From the NCBI GenBank assembly GCA_009731425.1, contig AP018794.1:717960-781959 (forward strand): a DNA stretch of 64,000 nucleotides, given 5' to 3'. Positions 1 through 9,062 of the stretch are shown here, piece by piece (within the stretch, counting starts at the first letter, position 1; each line of letters opens with the position of its first letter). Made by a program: the position numbers and the translations under genes. The notes under the pieces were generated by a model. That model was given only the letters and a program-made list of their open reading frames with translations. It did no database searches and had not been told where the DNA came from. Source of the DNA: Lachnospiraceae bacterium KM106-2. Its GTDB lineage: Bacteria; Bacillota; Clostridia; Lachnospirales; Lachnospiraceae.

Positions 1-1
1 A

Positions 2-208
2 TTTTTTGTAGCAGGAGCAAAAGATCCGGTTGGGGTAAATGGAAAAGAAGTAAGAAAGATTTACGAGCAGTATAAAAAGATGGGAATTCGTGATTGCAAG
101 ATCAAATTATATGATAACTGCAGACATGAAATCTTGAACGAACTTGAATATGAAACAGTATATGAAGATCTTTATAAATGGATCATAGATAAAATTGCAA
201 CAAAATAG
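2..208 (+). CDS. alpha/beta hydrolase, C-terminal fragment (runs off left edge)
   Basis: Only the last 68 codons are present; the start lies outside the window. The fragment has the two late catalytic elements of an alpha/beta-hydrolase (serine aminopeptidase/lysophospholipase-like) fold. An Asp follows a beta-strand (FVAGAKDPVG) and a His lies about 35 residues later (NCRHEILNE), the usual spacing of the acid and base of the triad. The nucleophile Ser is not visible, so substrate and activity cannot be judged. The gene ends just before a strong rho-independent terminator and is the last gene of its transcript. Confidence 0.75.
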   Translation, partial: FFVAGAKDPVGVNGKEVRKIYEQYKKMGIRDCKIKLYDNCRHEILNELEYETVYEDLYKWIIDKIATK

Positions 209-220
209 TAGGAAAAAGAA

Positions 221-256
221 AAGCCGGTCGAAGAAATTTGACTGGCTTTTCTTTTC
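221..256 (+). terminator. rho-independent terminator after the hydrolase
   Basis: A 9-bp stem (AAGCCGGTC with GACTGGCTT, one G-T wobble) with a 10-nt loop is followed by a T-rich tract. Confidence 0.8.
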
Positions 257-284
257 GTTTGCTAGGGGAATATAAATAATTTAA

Positions 285-313
285 TTGCATTTTGTCAACT
301 AATTACTTAAAAT
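285..313 (+). promoter_or_regulatory. sigma-A-type promoter for the Gfo/Idh/MocA gene
   Basis: TTGCAT and TAAAAT are separated by 17 nt, placed 30 nt before the ATG at 343 and after the upstream terminator. Confidence 0.55.
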
Positions 314-342
314 AGAGTTAGATTTTATACGAGGTGAAAAAG

Positions 343-1365
343 ATGAAACAGGTAAACTGGGGGATACTTGGAGATGGCGATGTATGCGAGCATTTCGCTG
401 CGGCATTAGATGACATCCCAGAAGGAGAGTTAGTAGCAGTTGCTTCTGGCTCATTAGAGAAGGCAGCAGGATTATTAAAAGGAAAGAATCAAGTAAAGGT
501 ATATCATAACTATGAGCAGTTGATCAAAGATTCAAATGTTGATGTTATTTTTATTGATATACCAATTGTTTATCATAAAAGAGTAATTGAGTTATGTATC
601 CGTTATGGAAAACATGTACTTTGCGATAAAGCATTGACGATGAATGCAAAAGAAGCGAGAGAAATTAAGAAACTTGCCGAAGGAAAAGATATTATGATCG
701 TTCAGGCAGATTGGTTTCAATTCCTTCCGACTACAGATCGCGTTATGGAATGGATTAAGACAGAACGAATTGGTCAGTTAAAGTATGTAACGATCAATTA
801 CGGTAATCAGATGGAACTTGATGTCAATAAATTAGATTTTAGCATTGAATTAGGTGGAGGCGCTCTTTTAAATATGGGTGGTGCAGCGTTCTCGTTTGTA
901 CTTAAGATGATGAGAATGATGCCACATACAATACAATCCAGTGCTTATATGGGATTTACGAATGTTGATGAGACCAATACGACAATATTATCATTTATTG
1001 ATGGAACAATGGTTAATGTATCAACATCGATTTCGATTGATTTCTCACAAGAAGCAGAATTTATTGGTACGAAAGGGAAAATTGTAATTCCTAATTTCTT
1101 TTTGTCTTCAAGAGCTTATTTATGTGATTTAGATGGAGTACAGTTAGAAAGAGTACATGAATCAAATGCGATCAATGGATACGAATATGAGATTCGTGAG
1201 CTATCAAATCGAATTATGTCAGCGAAGTTTGATGATGTTAAGTGGAATACTTTAGATGAGATCATTGATGTCTTAGAAGTGATGGATGCGGTACGAGGTC
1301 AGTGGGGATTAAAGTATCCAAGTGAAGAGAATGAGGTTGTATACGGAGGAAATATAAATGAGTAG
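343..1365 (+). CDS. Gfo/Idh/MocA-family oxidoreductase
   Basis: This is a 340-residue predicted cytoplasmic NAD(P)-dependent oxidoreductase. The N-terminal Rossmann domain starts with WGILGDGDVCEHF, a variant of the family's GxGxxA nucleotide loop. The family's E-K-P dinucleotide motif appears as CDKAL near residue 95, and a C-terminal alpha/beta domain follows. Family members act on sugars, inositols or biliverdin; nothing here fixes the substrate. The altered loop and the D-K-A in place of E-K-P make it a divergent member. ATG at 343 is preferred over GTG at 334 because GAGGTG (331-336) is then correctly spaced. Its stop overlaps the next start by 8 nt, so the two genes are probably translationally coupled. 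Confidence 0.85.
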   Translation: MKQVNWGILGDGDVCEHFAAALDDIPEGELVAVASGSLEKAAGLLKGKNQVKVYHNYEQLIKDSNVDVIFIDIPIVYHKRVIELCIRYGKHVLCDKALTMNAKEAREIKKLAEGKDIMIVQADWFQFLPTTDRVMEWIKTERIGQLKYVTINYGNQMELDVNKLDFSIELGGGALLNMGGAAFSFVLKMMRMMPHTIQSSAYMGFTNVDETNTTILSFIDGTMVNVSTSISIDFSQEAEFIGTKGKIVIPNFFLSSRAYLCDLDGVQLERVHESNAINGYEYEIRELSNRIMSAKFDDVKWNTLDEIIDVLEVMDAVRGQWGLKYPSEENEVVYGGNINE

Positions 1366-1939
1366 TGAATCAGAAAAAACAGTACAGGGTTTTCTGTTTG
1401 AAACACAATCTGATTATGAGAATGCGAAAAAAGAATATGAGGTTGTAACTTATTTAAAGGCGAACACTGATTTTAGTAATGTTAAGGTAATATATAAGTT
1501 ATATGAAAAGCTATTGGAGAAAGATACTTTTCAGACAGTAATAGGTTATAAGTTTCTTTCGGAGATCAGGGAGCAGATTCTTGAAAGTAACGAGGAATTC
1601 GAGAGAATTTTAAAACCGGTTCCAGTTAAAAAGAGTAATGTAGTATCTAAGAAAAAGAAGAAAAAAAGAGTAAATCCTGAAGTAGAGGGAAAATATAAAC
1701 TTTTATATGAAAATATGAAAGAAAAGCGTACAAGAACAAAAATTGTTAATTTCTTTTTAATTGGTATTATTTTGGCAATGATAGTAATAACATTTACAAG
1801 CAATCATGCCTCTACCGAAAAGTTAGAGACTGCGTTACAAAATAAATATTCTACATGGCAAGATGAATTAAATCAGAAAGAAAAACAGCTTGATCAAAGA
1901 GAGGCACAATTAAATAAGCAATCTAGCGAGAAAAATTAG
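1358..1939 (+). CDS. single-span membrane protein with C-terminal coiled coil, unknown function
   Basis: I do not recognise a family. The 193-residue protein has a helical N-terminal part (1-90), a lysine-rich stretch near 93-103, a basic stop-transfer segment, one hydrophobic helix around 127-147 and a C-terminal Gln/Lys/Glu-rich heptad-like segment (155-193). With the basic side N-terminal to the membrane helix, the coiled coil would face outwards. It overlaps the upstream oxidoreductase gene by 8 nt, which suggests coupled translation, and its stop codon lies inside the terminator stem. The lysine-rich strand reads as a shadow ORF on the opposite strand that I do not consider real. Confidence 0.75.
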   Translation: MSSESEKTVQGFLFETQSDYENAKKEYEVVTYLKANTDFSNVKVIYKLYEKLLEKDTFQTVIGYKFLSEIREQILESNEEFERILKPVPVKKSNVVSKKKKKKRVNPEVEGKYKLLYENMKEKRTRTKIVNFFLIGIILAMIVITFTSNHASTEKLETALQNKYSTWQDELNQKEKQLDQREAQLNKQSSEKN

Positions 1940-1964
1940 AAGTGGAATGCACTTCTAATTTTTT
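1936..1964 (+). terminator. rho-independent terminator overlapping the stop codon
   Basis: A perfect 9-bp stem (TTAGAAGTG with CACTTCTAA) with a 5-nt loop and six T. The left arm includes the stop codon of the preceding gene. Confidence 0.85.
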
Positions 1965-1990
1965 AGAATGAGTGAAAAAAGTATAAATGA

Positions 1991-2012
1991 ATTCACATAG
2001 TATTCATAAATG
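1991..2012 (+). promoter_or_regulatory. possible response-regulator direct repeat
   Basis: ATTCA at 1991 and again at 2002, 11 nt apart, lie about 60 nt before the OmpR-type regulator. An 11-nt period is typical of direct-repeat sites for this class. The assignment as an autoregulatory site is inference. Confidence 0.3.
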
Positions 2013-2059
2013 TATGGTATCTTATTGGAGTAATGAAGAGAAAAAGATAGGTGGTAAGT

Positions 2060-2731
2060 ATGGATAAATTAAAAGTTTTAGTAGTTGATGATGAAAGCAG
2101 AATGAGAAAACTAGTAAAAGATTTCTTGATTCGTGATGGATATGATGTTTTAGAAGCTGAAAATGGAGAAGAAGCTGTTGATATATTTTTTTCAACAAAA
2201 GATATTTCGTTGATCATATTAGATGTGATGATGCCAAAGCTAGATGGATGGGGTGTTTGCCGTGAGATAAGACAGTATTCCAAAGTGCCTATTATCATGC
2301 TGACAGCAAAAAGTGATGAAAGGGATGAATTACTAGGTTTTGAACTTGGTATTGATGAATATATTTCGAAACCATTTAGTCCGAAGATCCTTGTTGCAAG
2401 AGTAGGCGCTGTCTTAAGAAGAACCAACCAAGCGGATACGGAAGTGATCGATATTGGTGGAATTCATCTTGATAAAGCGGCCCACGAAGTTGTGATCGAT
2501 GGTGAAAAAATTGACTTAAGTTTTAAAGAATTTGAATTATTAACGTACTTTATAACGAATCAAGGGGTTGCTTTGAGTCGTGAAAAAATCTTAAATAACG
2601 TATGGAATTATGATTATTTTGGTGATGCAAGAACCATTGATACCCATGTTAAGAAATTAAGGAATAAAATGGGCGAAAAAGGAGCATACATTAAGACAAT
2701 ATGGGGAATGGGCTATAAGTTCGAACCTTAG
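2060..2731 (+). CDS. OmpR/PhoB-family response regulator
   Basis: The 223-residue protein has a receiver domain at residues 4-115 and a winged-helix DNA-binding domain at about 128-222. The receiver is complete: acidic pair D10/D11, phospho-acceptor D55 (ILDVMMP), T82 and K104 in the SKPF motif. The effector has the usual GDARTIDTHVKKLR recognition region and ends WGMGYKFEP. ATG at 2060 is chosen over GTG at 2051 because AGGTGG (2049-2054) is its ribosome binding site. It lies 20 nt before a sensor kinase with a VanS/PhoR-like layout, which is almost certainly its partner. The signal and target genes are unknown. Confidence 0.95.
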   Translation: MDKLKVLVVDDESRMRKLVKDFLIRDGYDVLEAENGEEAVDIFFSTKDISLIILDVMMPKLDGWGVCREIRQYSKVPIIMLTAKSDERDELLGFELGIDEYISKPFSPKILVARVGAVLRRTNQADTEVIDIGGIHLDKAAHEVVIDGEKIDLSFKEFELLTYFITNQGVALSREKILNNVWNYDYFGDARTIDTHVKKLRNKMGEKGAYIKTIWGMGYKFEP

Positions 2732-2751
2732 AATTAGAGGATGGTGTAACG

Positions 2752-4320
2752 ATGAAATTTAAAGATTCGATTCGTTTTAAATTTGTATCTACATTAGCCG
2801 TATTAATCCTATTTACAATTTTCTTATGCTGGTTTATGAATAAGACATTTTTCACTGGATACTATGAAAAGACAAAGATTAATACATTAGGTCAAATGTA
2901 TGAGGATACATGTGATATTTTTAATGACTTTATGAATTCTGCAGAGCCATTAGAGGAAGATAAAGATAGCGAGAAGTTAGAAAAGCTGCAACGAGAGTTT
3001 GAAGTGAATTTAGAGCGTATGAGTGCTGATAAGAATGTTTCTTTAAATGTTTTTACGTTGGTTTACACAAGCTTGCTGGGAAGCCCTAAGATTGCGACGT
3101 TTTTTCCTTATGAAAAGATGACGGACCAGCAGCAGAAAATCCTTTATGAGAGAACGATGAAGTATTTTAACTCATCTATCGATGGAGATCCTCTCGTGCG
3201 TACGCAAAGATATAGTATTTATAAAGTGAAAGATGAAAGAACAAAATCCTTTTACCTGGAATTATGGGGTAATACAGCAGAAAACGGAAAAGGTTCTTAT
3301 GTTTATTTAAGATCTAGTTTTGAGGCAATGAAGGAAAGTGTGGATATCTCCAATAAATTCTTAGCCTATATCGGTATTGTTACCACATTGATCGGGATGA
3401 CAATCATGTTCTTTATATCTCGAAGTTTTACAAGACCGATCATGCAATTGTCGAATGTCGCAAAATCAATGACTGATTTGAATTTTAATGTAAAATATCA
3501 AGGGAATAGCAAAGATGAAGTGGGAGTATTAGGAAATAGTATTAATATTCTGTCGGAAAAATTAGAGACCACTATATCAGAATTAAAGAGTGCTAATAAT
3601 GAGCTACAACGAGATATCGAGAATAAGATTCAAATTGATGAGATGAGAAAAGAATTCTTGTCCAACGTCACTCATGAATTGAAGACTCCGATCGCCTTGA
3701 TCCAAGGATACGCAGAAGGACTCCAGGTAAATATTAATGATGATCAGGAAAGCCGTGATTTCTATTGCGAAGTCATTATGGATGAAGCAGCTAAGATGAA
3801 CAATATGGTTAAGAAATTGTTAAGCTTAAATCATATTGAATCAGGGACTAGCATTGTTGAATTCGAGAGATTTGATATGGTAGCTGTCATCAAGTCGGTA
3901 CTTGATTCAACGGAAATTTTATTCCAGCAGAAAAATGTAATCTGTGATTTTAAATATGAAGATCCGATCTATGTATGGGCAGATGAATATATGATTGAAG
4001 AGGTTGTAACAAATTATATCAGCAATGCTTTAAATCATGTAAACTATGCAAATATTATCGAGATCAAACTAATTGAGATGGATGGAAAATTACGTGTTGC
4101 TGTCTATAATACGGGAGATTTAATTCCAGAAGAAGATATCGATAAAGTATGGATTAAGTTCTTTAAAGTAGATAAAGCACGAACAAGAGAGTATGGTGGA
4201 AGTGGAATTGGTCTTTCTATCGTAAAGGCGATTATGGAAGCTCATAATCAACGCTATGGTGTTCAAAATCGAGTAAATGGTGTCGAATTCTGGTTTGAAT
4301 GTGACCGTAAAAATGAATAG
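2752..4320 (+). CDS. membrane sensor histidine kinase
   Basis: The 522-residue kinase has a transmembrane helix at about 10-32, an extracytoplasmic sensor region of about 170 residues, a second helix at about 203-226 and a HAMP linker (about 226-280). The dimerisation/phosphotransfer domain follows with phospho-acceptor H308 (THELKTPIALI), then an HATPase_c domain with an N-box near 419-428 (NYISNALNHV) and a G-box near 481 (YGGSGIGLSIV). All catalytic motifs are present. It follows the response regulator by 20 nt in one transcript. The sensor region is not recognisable, so the stimulus cannot be predicted. Confidence 0.95.
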   Translation: MKFKDSIRFKFVSTLAVLILFTIFLCWFMNKTFFTGYYEKTKINTLGQMYEDTCDIFNDFMNSAEPLEEDKDSEKLEKLQREFEVNLERMSADKNVSLNVFTLVYTSLLGSPKIATFFPYEKMTDQQQKILYERTMKYFNSSIDGDPLVRTQRYSIYKVKDERTKSFYLELWGNTAENGKGSYVYLRSSFEAMKESVDISNKFLAYIGIVTTLIGMTIMFFISRSFTRPIMQLSNVAKSMTDLNFNVKYQGNSKDEVGVLGNSINILSEKLETTISELKSANNELQRDIENKIQIDEMRKEFLSNVTHELKTPIALIQGYAEGLQVNINDDQESRDFYCEVIMDEAAKMNNMVKKLLSLNHIESGTSIVEFERFDMVAVIKSVLDSTEILFQQKNVICDFKYEDPIYVWADEYMIEEVVTNYISNALNHVNYANIIEIKLIEMDGKLRVAVYNTGDLIPEEDIDKVWIKFFKVDKARTREYGGSGIGLSIVKAIMEAHNQRYGVQNRVNGVEFWFECDRKNE

Positions 4321-4330
4321 ATAATTTGAA

Positions 4331-4376
4331 AAACTCATTTTAGTTTTGTCGTAATAAAACAAAAAATGAGTTTTTC
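4331..4376 (+). terminator. terminator after the two-component operon
   Basis: An 11-bp outer stem (AAACTCATTTT with AAAATGAGTTT) encloses a short GTTTT/AAAAC stem and is followed by a T-rich tract. Confidence 0.8.
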
Positions 4377-4398
4377 TTTACTTTTTGGAAAGATTTAA

Positions 4399-4427
4399 TT
4401 GCCGAAATACATCAATAGTGATAAAAT
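4399..4427 (+). promoter_or_regulatory. sigma-A-type promoter for the lipoprotein operon
   Basis: TTGCCG and TAAAAT with a 17-nt spacer, 34 nt before the TTG start at 4462. Confidence 0.55.
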
Positions 4428-4461
4428 ATTGTGAAAGAATGCTTACATGGAGGGATGGCGT

Positions 4462-5193
4462 TTGAAGAAGAAATTAATAGCTGCGTTTGGTATTTCAGCA
4501 ATGGTACTAACAGGATGCGGCAATGGGGTTATTTCGTTAGAAAGTAATGAACAGGCAATTATAAGTAATTATATGGCTGATATATTATTAAAATATGATA
4601 CGAAAACAACCCACAAATTGTTAGCATATGATCAAGTTTCTAAGGATGGAAATGAAGAAGGAGTAACACCTTCACCTGAAGTATCAGCTGATGTAACGAG
4701 TACAACATCACCAGCGACGACAGCACAACCAGATGCAACAACGTCAAATTCAGCGGATAGTAAAGTAGAGGCTGAAGAAAAGACAACAGAATTTAACGGA
4801 GATTATGGAAAAGGGATTAAGGTATCCTATGGATCATATTCTTTGGAGAAATCGTATCATAATAAAAAGACAAGTGATTATTTCAATTTAGAGGCTGAGA
4901 AAGGATTCAAATTTTTAGTTGTTAACTTTAAAGTTGAAAATACAGCAAATGAAAAGACTGCTTGTAATTTATTAAAGAAAGCGGAGTACGTTTTACAATC
5001 TGATGGGAAAGTGGTATCATCATCTTTAGTTACCATGTTACCGAATGATCTAAGTGCTTTAAACACAACGTTAAATGCAAATGAGTCATTGGACACAGTA
5101 TTATTATTCCGTGTTCCAGATGACATGAAACTTGAATCCGCAAAAATTATTGTAACAAAGGATAAGACATCTAGTGAGATCTTAATCAAATAA
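4462..5193 (+). CDS. lipoprotein with DUF4352-like domain
   Basis: The 243-residue secreted lipoprotein has a type II signal peptide ending in the lipobox LTGC, with lipidated Cys at 19. A Thr/Ser/Pro/Ala-rich linker (about 68-105) is followed by a beta-sandwich domain of about 130 residues. Its pattern, in which FKFLVVNFKVEN is followed by a late FRVPDD, resembles the DUF4352/telokin-like family found in Firmicutes surface lipoproteins. TTG at 4462 is the best start: GGAGGG (4449-4454) sits 7 nt upstream and gives a textbook MKKK signal peptide. ATG at 4447 would put extra residues before it and lacks a ribosome binding site. Ligand unknown. Confidence 0.8.
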   Translation: MKKKLIAAFGISAMVLTGCGNGVISLESNEQAIISNYMADILLKYDTKTTHKLLAYDQVSKDGNEEGVTPSPEVSADVTSTTSPATTAQPDATTSNSADSKVEAEEKTTEFNGDYGKGIKVSYGSYSLEKSYHNKKTSDYFNLEAEKGFKFLVVNFKVENTANEKTACNLLKKAEYVLQSDGKVVSSSLVTMLPNDLSALNTTLNANESLDTVLLFRVPDDMKLESAKIIVTKDKTSSEILIK

Positions 5194-5209
5194 GAAAGGA
5201 AGTTTTATC

Positions 5210-5590
5210 ATGTTTGTTGAAAAAAAGCGAACTAAGTTCATGGCGTTACCACTTTTATTTACTACGTATACCATCAATGAAGAGAAGATCAATGTTAAAT
5301 CAGGTTTATTTAGTACGGTTGAAGATGATGCTTATATGTATAAAGTTCAGGATGTTCGTTTGAAAAGAAGTTTTTTAGAACGAATTTTTAAAACTGGAAC
5401 GGTCATTTGTTTTACGGGTGATACAACACATCCAGAATTAAAATTAGAACATATCAAAAAATCAAGTGAGATCAAAGATTTTATTATGAGTGCTTCGGAA
5501 GAGGCTCGTATTAAAAGAAGAACGTTACATACATTGGATATTGCGTCAAGTGAGATTTCTGATGTGGACGATTTAGATGATTTAAATTAA
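5210..5590 (+). CDS. small bacterial PH-like (bPH2) domain protein
   Basis: The 126-residue protein has no signal or membrane helix. Residues about 10-90 show the beta-strand pattern of bacterial PH domains of the YdbS/YdbT type: YTINEEKINVKSGLFS, then a strand pair ending in YKVQDVRLKRSFLERIFKTG and TVICFTGD. In larger family members the phrase VQDVRLKRSFLERIF follows membrane helices; here the domain stands alone with an acidic tail. GAAAGGAAG precedes the ATG. It follows the lipoprotein by 16 nt and shares its terminator. Role unknown. Confidence 0.75.
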   Translation: MFVEKKRTKFMALPLLFTTYTINEEKINVKSGLFSTVEDDAYMYKVQDVRLKRSFLERIFKTGTVICFTGDTTHPELKLEHIKKSSEIKDFIMSASEEARIKRRTLHTLDIASSEISDVDDLDDLN

Positions 5591-5591
5591 G

Positions 5592-5626
5592 AAAATCCCT
5601 GTAGTGATTGCTACAGGGATTTTTTA
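5592..5626 (+). terminator. rho-independent terminator
   Basis: A perfect 13-bp stem (AAAATCCCTGTAG with CTACAGGGATTTT), 6-nt loop, then a T tract. Confidence 0.9.
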
Positions 5627-5734
5627 TGTAGAGTCTGAAATACTGTGTTTCGAAAACGTATAAGTAAAAACTGCTAATAATTTCGAAAATTATTGTATAA
5701 AACAGATAAATTGTGGAATAATAACGAAAAAATA

Positions 5735-5762
5735 TTGTGAAATTGCCACATTATGGTACAAT
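5735..5762 (+). promoter_or_regulatory. sigma-A-type promoter for the chemoreceptor
   Basis: TTGTGA and TACAAT with a 16-nt spacer, 28 nt before the ATG at 5791. Confidence 0.55.
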
Positions 5763-5790
5763 GTGTCTATAAGAGATAGGAGTGGTGAAC

Positions 5791-7518
5791 ATGAGAAAAA
5801 TAAGTCATAAAATATTTTCTATTATTATGGTTTTGGCAATTGTAACCATAACAAGCGTTTCTGTTACATATTTTAGTATGAAATCAATTAAGAGCAGCAC
5901 AGATGAATTGATTAATAAGCAGGTAGTTTTGTTAAATGATACATCCCTTATTACAAGCAATATGAATGAGATGAAATATAATATGTGTAAGTTCTTGATT
6001 TCTGATAGTGATATTTCACGTAGCAACTTAAAGAAAGGAATATCTAAGAATCAAAAGGATATTCAGGATACCTTAGCTCATTATAAGAAGACAATGGGAA
6101 CTACGAATAAGAGTCAGAAGCAAGTTATAGTAGATCTGCAAGAAAAGTACGAGGCTTATTTTGCTCTCTACGAACGTGGGATTAAATTATGTGAAGAAGG
6201 TCAGGATTATATTGCGACGAACTTAATGTGGGGCGAGATCACAGCGACAGGTGATAAAATTGAATCTACATTAACTCAACTGAATCGGAATAACAATGCC
6301 TTGATCACTTCACATAAAAAAGAACTTTCTAATATTTTTAAACAGAGTATGGCAAGCAGTTTTATCTGTATTATGGTGGTTGCAGTAATTATTTGCTTAA
6401 GTGCAGTTATTATTACTAGAACACTGATCAAACCAGTAAAGAGTGCCAAGAAACAATTGGATCGAATCATCGATGGAATCAAGCAGGATGAAGGCGATTT
6501 AACACAGAGAATTCAAATTCGTTCCAAAGATGAAGTAGGACAGCTAGTAGCAGGAATTAATCTATTCCTATCAACCTTACAGAAAATCATGGGTGATATG
6601 ATTGCTAGTTCTGATCGTCTTAATGACTCAGTTAAAAATGTCAATAGTAGAGTAACGAATGCAACTAGCAGTACATATGGAATTTCCTCAACAATGCAGC
6701 AATTATCAGCTAGTATGGAGGAAGTAAGTGCAACGATCGTTCAAGTGAATGATCAAGTTGAACAAGTAAATCGCGAAGTTGGAAATATGAAAGATTATAC
6801 GGAGAAGACTTCAAAATATTTAAATGAAATGCATGAAAGAGCTGGTAAGTTAGAACAGTCAGGCGTCAATAGTAAGAATTCAACAACAAAGGTTGTCGTT
6901 GAAATTGGTGAGAATCTTCGTAATTCCATTGAAAAAAGCGAACAGGTTCAAAGAATCAATGAACTGACAGGAGATATTTTAGAAATCGCAAGTCAGACAA
7001 ATCTATTAGCACTAAATGCATCGATTGAAGCAGCACGAGCAGGAGAAGCGGGAAGAGGTTTTGCTGTTGTTGCAGAAGAGATTCGTCAGCTGGCTGATGA
7101 TTCAAGAAGTACGGCAGAGAATATTAGTGAAATTAGTTATCTTGTTACAGATGCAGTTAGTGAACTGGTAAATAGCTCAAATCAAATTTTAGATTATATG
7201 AATGATCAAATTCTAAAAGATTATGATCAGTTAGTTGGCACAGGTAAACAATACAATGATGATAGCGAATACTTAAATCACGTAGTCGATCAATTATCTT
7301 TGAATGCTGCGAATTTAAATCAAATGATGGAGACGATGGTACAGTCCTTTGCTGAAATTTCAAGTGCGGTAGAAGAAAGTGCAACAGGAGTAACAACGGT
7401 AGCTACGAATGCCTCTGAATTAGTAGACGGATTTGATTCCATAAAAGAAAGCATGAATGTAAGCGAAGAGATCGTGAATAATTTGAATCAAGAATCAAGT
7501 AGATTCGAGCAAGTGTAA
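5791..7518 (+). CDS. methyl-accepting chemotaxis protein
   Basis: The 575-residue transmembrane chemoreceptor has TM1 at about 9-28, a helical extracytoplasmic domain of about 155 residues compatible with a four-helix-bundle sensor, TM2 at about 186-208 and HAMP (about 208-262). A long coiled-coil signalling domain follows. Its conserved hairpin tip lies near residues 396-430 ([20 protein letters not shown] and [15 protein letters not shown]), where CheA and CheW bind. AGGAGTGG at 5778-5785 fits ATG at 5791 better than GTG at 5782. It lies next to a CheV-type gene, which suggests a receptor-adaptor pair. The ligand is unknown. Confidence 0.93.
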   Translation: MRKISHKIFSIIMVLAIVTITSVSVTYFSMKSIKSSTDELINKQVVLLNDTSLITSNMNEMKYNMCKFLISDSDISRSNLKKGISKNQKDIQDTLAHYKKTMGTTNKSQKQVIVDLQEKYEAYFALYERGIKLCEEGQDYIATNLMWGEITATGDKIESTLTQLNRNNNALITSHKKELSNIFKQSMASSFICIMVVAVIICLSAVIITRTLIKPVKSAKKQLDRIIDGIKQDEGDLTQRIQIRSKDEVGQLVAGINLFLSTLQKIMGDMIASSDRLNDSVKNVNSRVTNATSSTYGISSTMQQLSASMEEVSATIVQVNDQVEQVNREVGNMKDYTEKTSKYLNEMHERAGKLEQSGVNSKNSTTKVVVEIGENLRNSIEKSEQVQRINELTGDILEIASQTNLLALNASIEAARAGEAGRGFAVVAEEIRQLADDSRSTAENISEISYLVTDAVSELVNSSNQILDYMNDQILKDYDQLVGTGKQYNDDSEYLNHVVDQLSLNAANLNQMMETMVQSFAEISSAVEESATGVTTVATNASELVDGFDSIKESMNVSEEIVNNLNQESSRFEQV

Positions 7519-7611
7519 TTAATTATAAAAAAAATAGAATAAAGCTTAATGGATTATCAAATTGTGTCGATATATAAAGTAGTATAGTGTAGACCTATGG
7601 GAGGAATTATT

Positions 7612-8514
7612 ATGGATACAGGAATATTACTAGAAAGTGGAACCAATGAATTGGAAATCCTCGAATTTACTGTTGGTGGAAACCATTATGGAATCAATGT
7701 CGCAAAGATTAAAGAAATTTTACCATATAAAAAACCAACTCCAGTGCCAAATGCGCACCCAAGTATTGAAGGAATTTTTATGCCTAGAGATCAAATCATC
7801 TCGATCGTTGATCTTGCAGTCAGCTTAAAACTTCCAGCTTCAAAGAATCCTAGTACAGATATGTATATCGTTACTAGCTTTAATCAAATTAATACTGCAT
7901 TTCACGTACATGGCGTAAGCGGTATTCATCGTGTCTCTTGGAATGATATTTCAAAACCAGATTCAACGATCAGTACGGATGGTGCAAGTGTAGCCACTGG
8001 AATTATAAAGATTCAAGATAAATTGATCATTATTTTAGATTTTGAAAAGATCGTAGCTGATATCAGTCCAGAAACATCACTTAAGATTTCTGATCTTGAT
8101 ATGTATGATGGATCTAAGAGAAAAGATGCACCACTTATTATTACAGAAGATTCACCATTGCTTGGACAGCTTATTTATGACTGTCTTCATAAAGCAGGGT
8201 ACACTAATGTAACTAGAATGAATAACGGTGCAGAAGCATGGGAACTTTTGAAAAAGTACAAAGCAGAAGGAAATCCTGCGGATAAGGTAGCTTGTTTAAT
8301 TACAGATATCGAAATGCCACAGATGGATGGACATCATCTTACAAAACTAATCAAAGATGATGATCAATTAAAATCTATTCCTGTTGTAATCTTCTCATCT
8401 CTTGTAAATGAAGAAATGTATCGTAAAGGAGAAGCGGTTGGTGCTAATATGCAGTTATCAAAACCTGAGATTGGTAAATTAGTTCATGCAATCGATTCTT
8501 TAGTATTGAAATAG
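7612..8514 (+). CDS. cheV: CheV-type chemotaxis coupling protein (CheW-receiver)
   Basis: The 300-residue two-domain protein has a CheW-like domain (about 8-150, GGNHYGINVAKIKEIL and PSIEGIFMPRDQIISIVDL) fused to a response-regulator receiver (about 170-300). The receiver keeps the phospho-acceptor D232 (ITDIEMPQMDG) and a late Ser-Lys-Pro. CheV proteins couple receptors to CheA and aid adaptation through phosphorylation of the receiver. GGGAGG at 7599-7604 supports ATG at 7612 rather than 7597. The gene is 93 nt after the chemoreceptor with no terminator between them, though a weak own promoter (TTGTGT at 7562, TATAGT at 7583) is possible. Confidence 0.9.
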   Translation: MDTGILLESGTNELEILEFTVGGNHYGINVAKIKEILPYKKPTPVPNAHPSIEGIFMPRDQIISIVDLAVSLKLPASKNPSTDMYIVTSFNQINTAFHVHGVSGIHRVSWNDISKPDSTISTDGASVATGIIKIQDKLIIILDFEKIVADISPETSLKISDLDMYDGSKRKDAPLIITEDSPLLGQLIYDCLHKAGYTNVTRMNNGAEAWELLKKYKAEGNPADKVACLITDIEMPQMDGHHLTKLIKDDDQLKSIPVVIFSSLVNEEMYRKGEAVGANMQLSKPEIGKLVHAIDSLVLK

Positions 8515-8523
8515 AAGACGAAA

Positions 8524-8552
8524 AAAAACACGGAAGTAAGTTCCGTGTTTTT
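8524..8552. terminator. bidirectional terminator between convergent genes
   Basis: A 12-bp stem built on AACACGGAA with TTCCGTGTT and a GTAAG loop, flanked by an A run on the left and T run on the right, so it can end transcripts from both sides. Confidence 0.85.
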
Positions 8553-8564
8553 GTAAGTATTCTA

Positions 8565-8765
8565 TCAATTAAGGGCTAGCTTTCCTGTTATTGTTTCATT
8601 AATCACATAGTAGGCGGCATGTTCTTCGGGTTTTATGTATAGGTTTAACGTATCAATGTCTTTGATCTTGTTGCCTTCATTAACCCATAATTCTTTAACT
8701 TGATTGACGATATCTTTATCTTCGATTCGTGATCCTTTATATTCAACGTACAAGCTTGTTTTCAT
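8565..8765 (-). CDS. small conserved protein, DUF6465-like
   Basis: The 66-residue cytoplasmic protein starts MKTSLYVEYKGSRIEDKDIV, has a central helix with NEGNKIKDI, and ends in a strand pair (YYVINETITGKLALN). This matches my memory of short Lachnospiraceae proteins grouped as DUF6465; function unknown. ATG at 8765 is chosen because AAAGGAGG lies 6-7 nt upstream on this strand. The ATG at 8771 would sit almost on top of that ribosome binding site. It has its own promoter and shares a bidirectional terminator with cheV. Confidence 0.75.
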   Translation of the reverse strand: MKTSLYVEYKGSRIEDKDIVNQVKELWVNEGNKIKDIDTLNLYIKPEEHAAYYVINETITGKLALN

Positions 8766-8794
8766 GGTCATCCTCCTTTTTTCATTCTATACCT

Positions 8795-8823
8795 AATATA
8801 GTATAAATGGAAAAAATTTGCAA
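8795..8823 (-). promoter_or_regulatory. sigma-A-type promoter for the 66-residue protein
   Basis: On the minus strand, TTGCAA (8818-8823) and TATATT (8795-8800) are separated by 17 nt. Confidence 0.55.
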
Positions 8824-8927
8824 ATATGTGTTAAAAGAGATAGGTTGTCAGAAAATAGGTACAAGAAAAAGATGCACAAATCATAAGAGAAAAATATAGC
8901 AATTATGTTGTCTCTAAAAAAATAAAT

Positions 8928-8957
8928 TTGAGTATTAGCTAGAATATATTGTATAAT
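8928..8957 (+). promoter_or_regulatory. sigma-A-type promoter for the zinc-ribbon protein
   Basis: TTGAGT and a consensus TATAAT with an 18-nt spacer, about 105 nt before the gene. Confidence 0.55.
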
Positions 8958-9062
8958 ACATATAATAGTACAGCTAACAAATTGTTAATTATTTACAAAG
9001 TTATTGCCAAATAAGTTGGACTGTTGGATTTTAGTAAATTAAGTTGATAGGTGGTGAAAGTC

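Noticed and set aside
7157..7396. Minus-strand 79-codon ORF inside the chemoreceptor gene
   Set aside because: It is a shadow of a well-supported coding frame, with no ribosome binding site and no family features.
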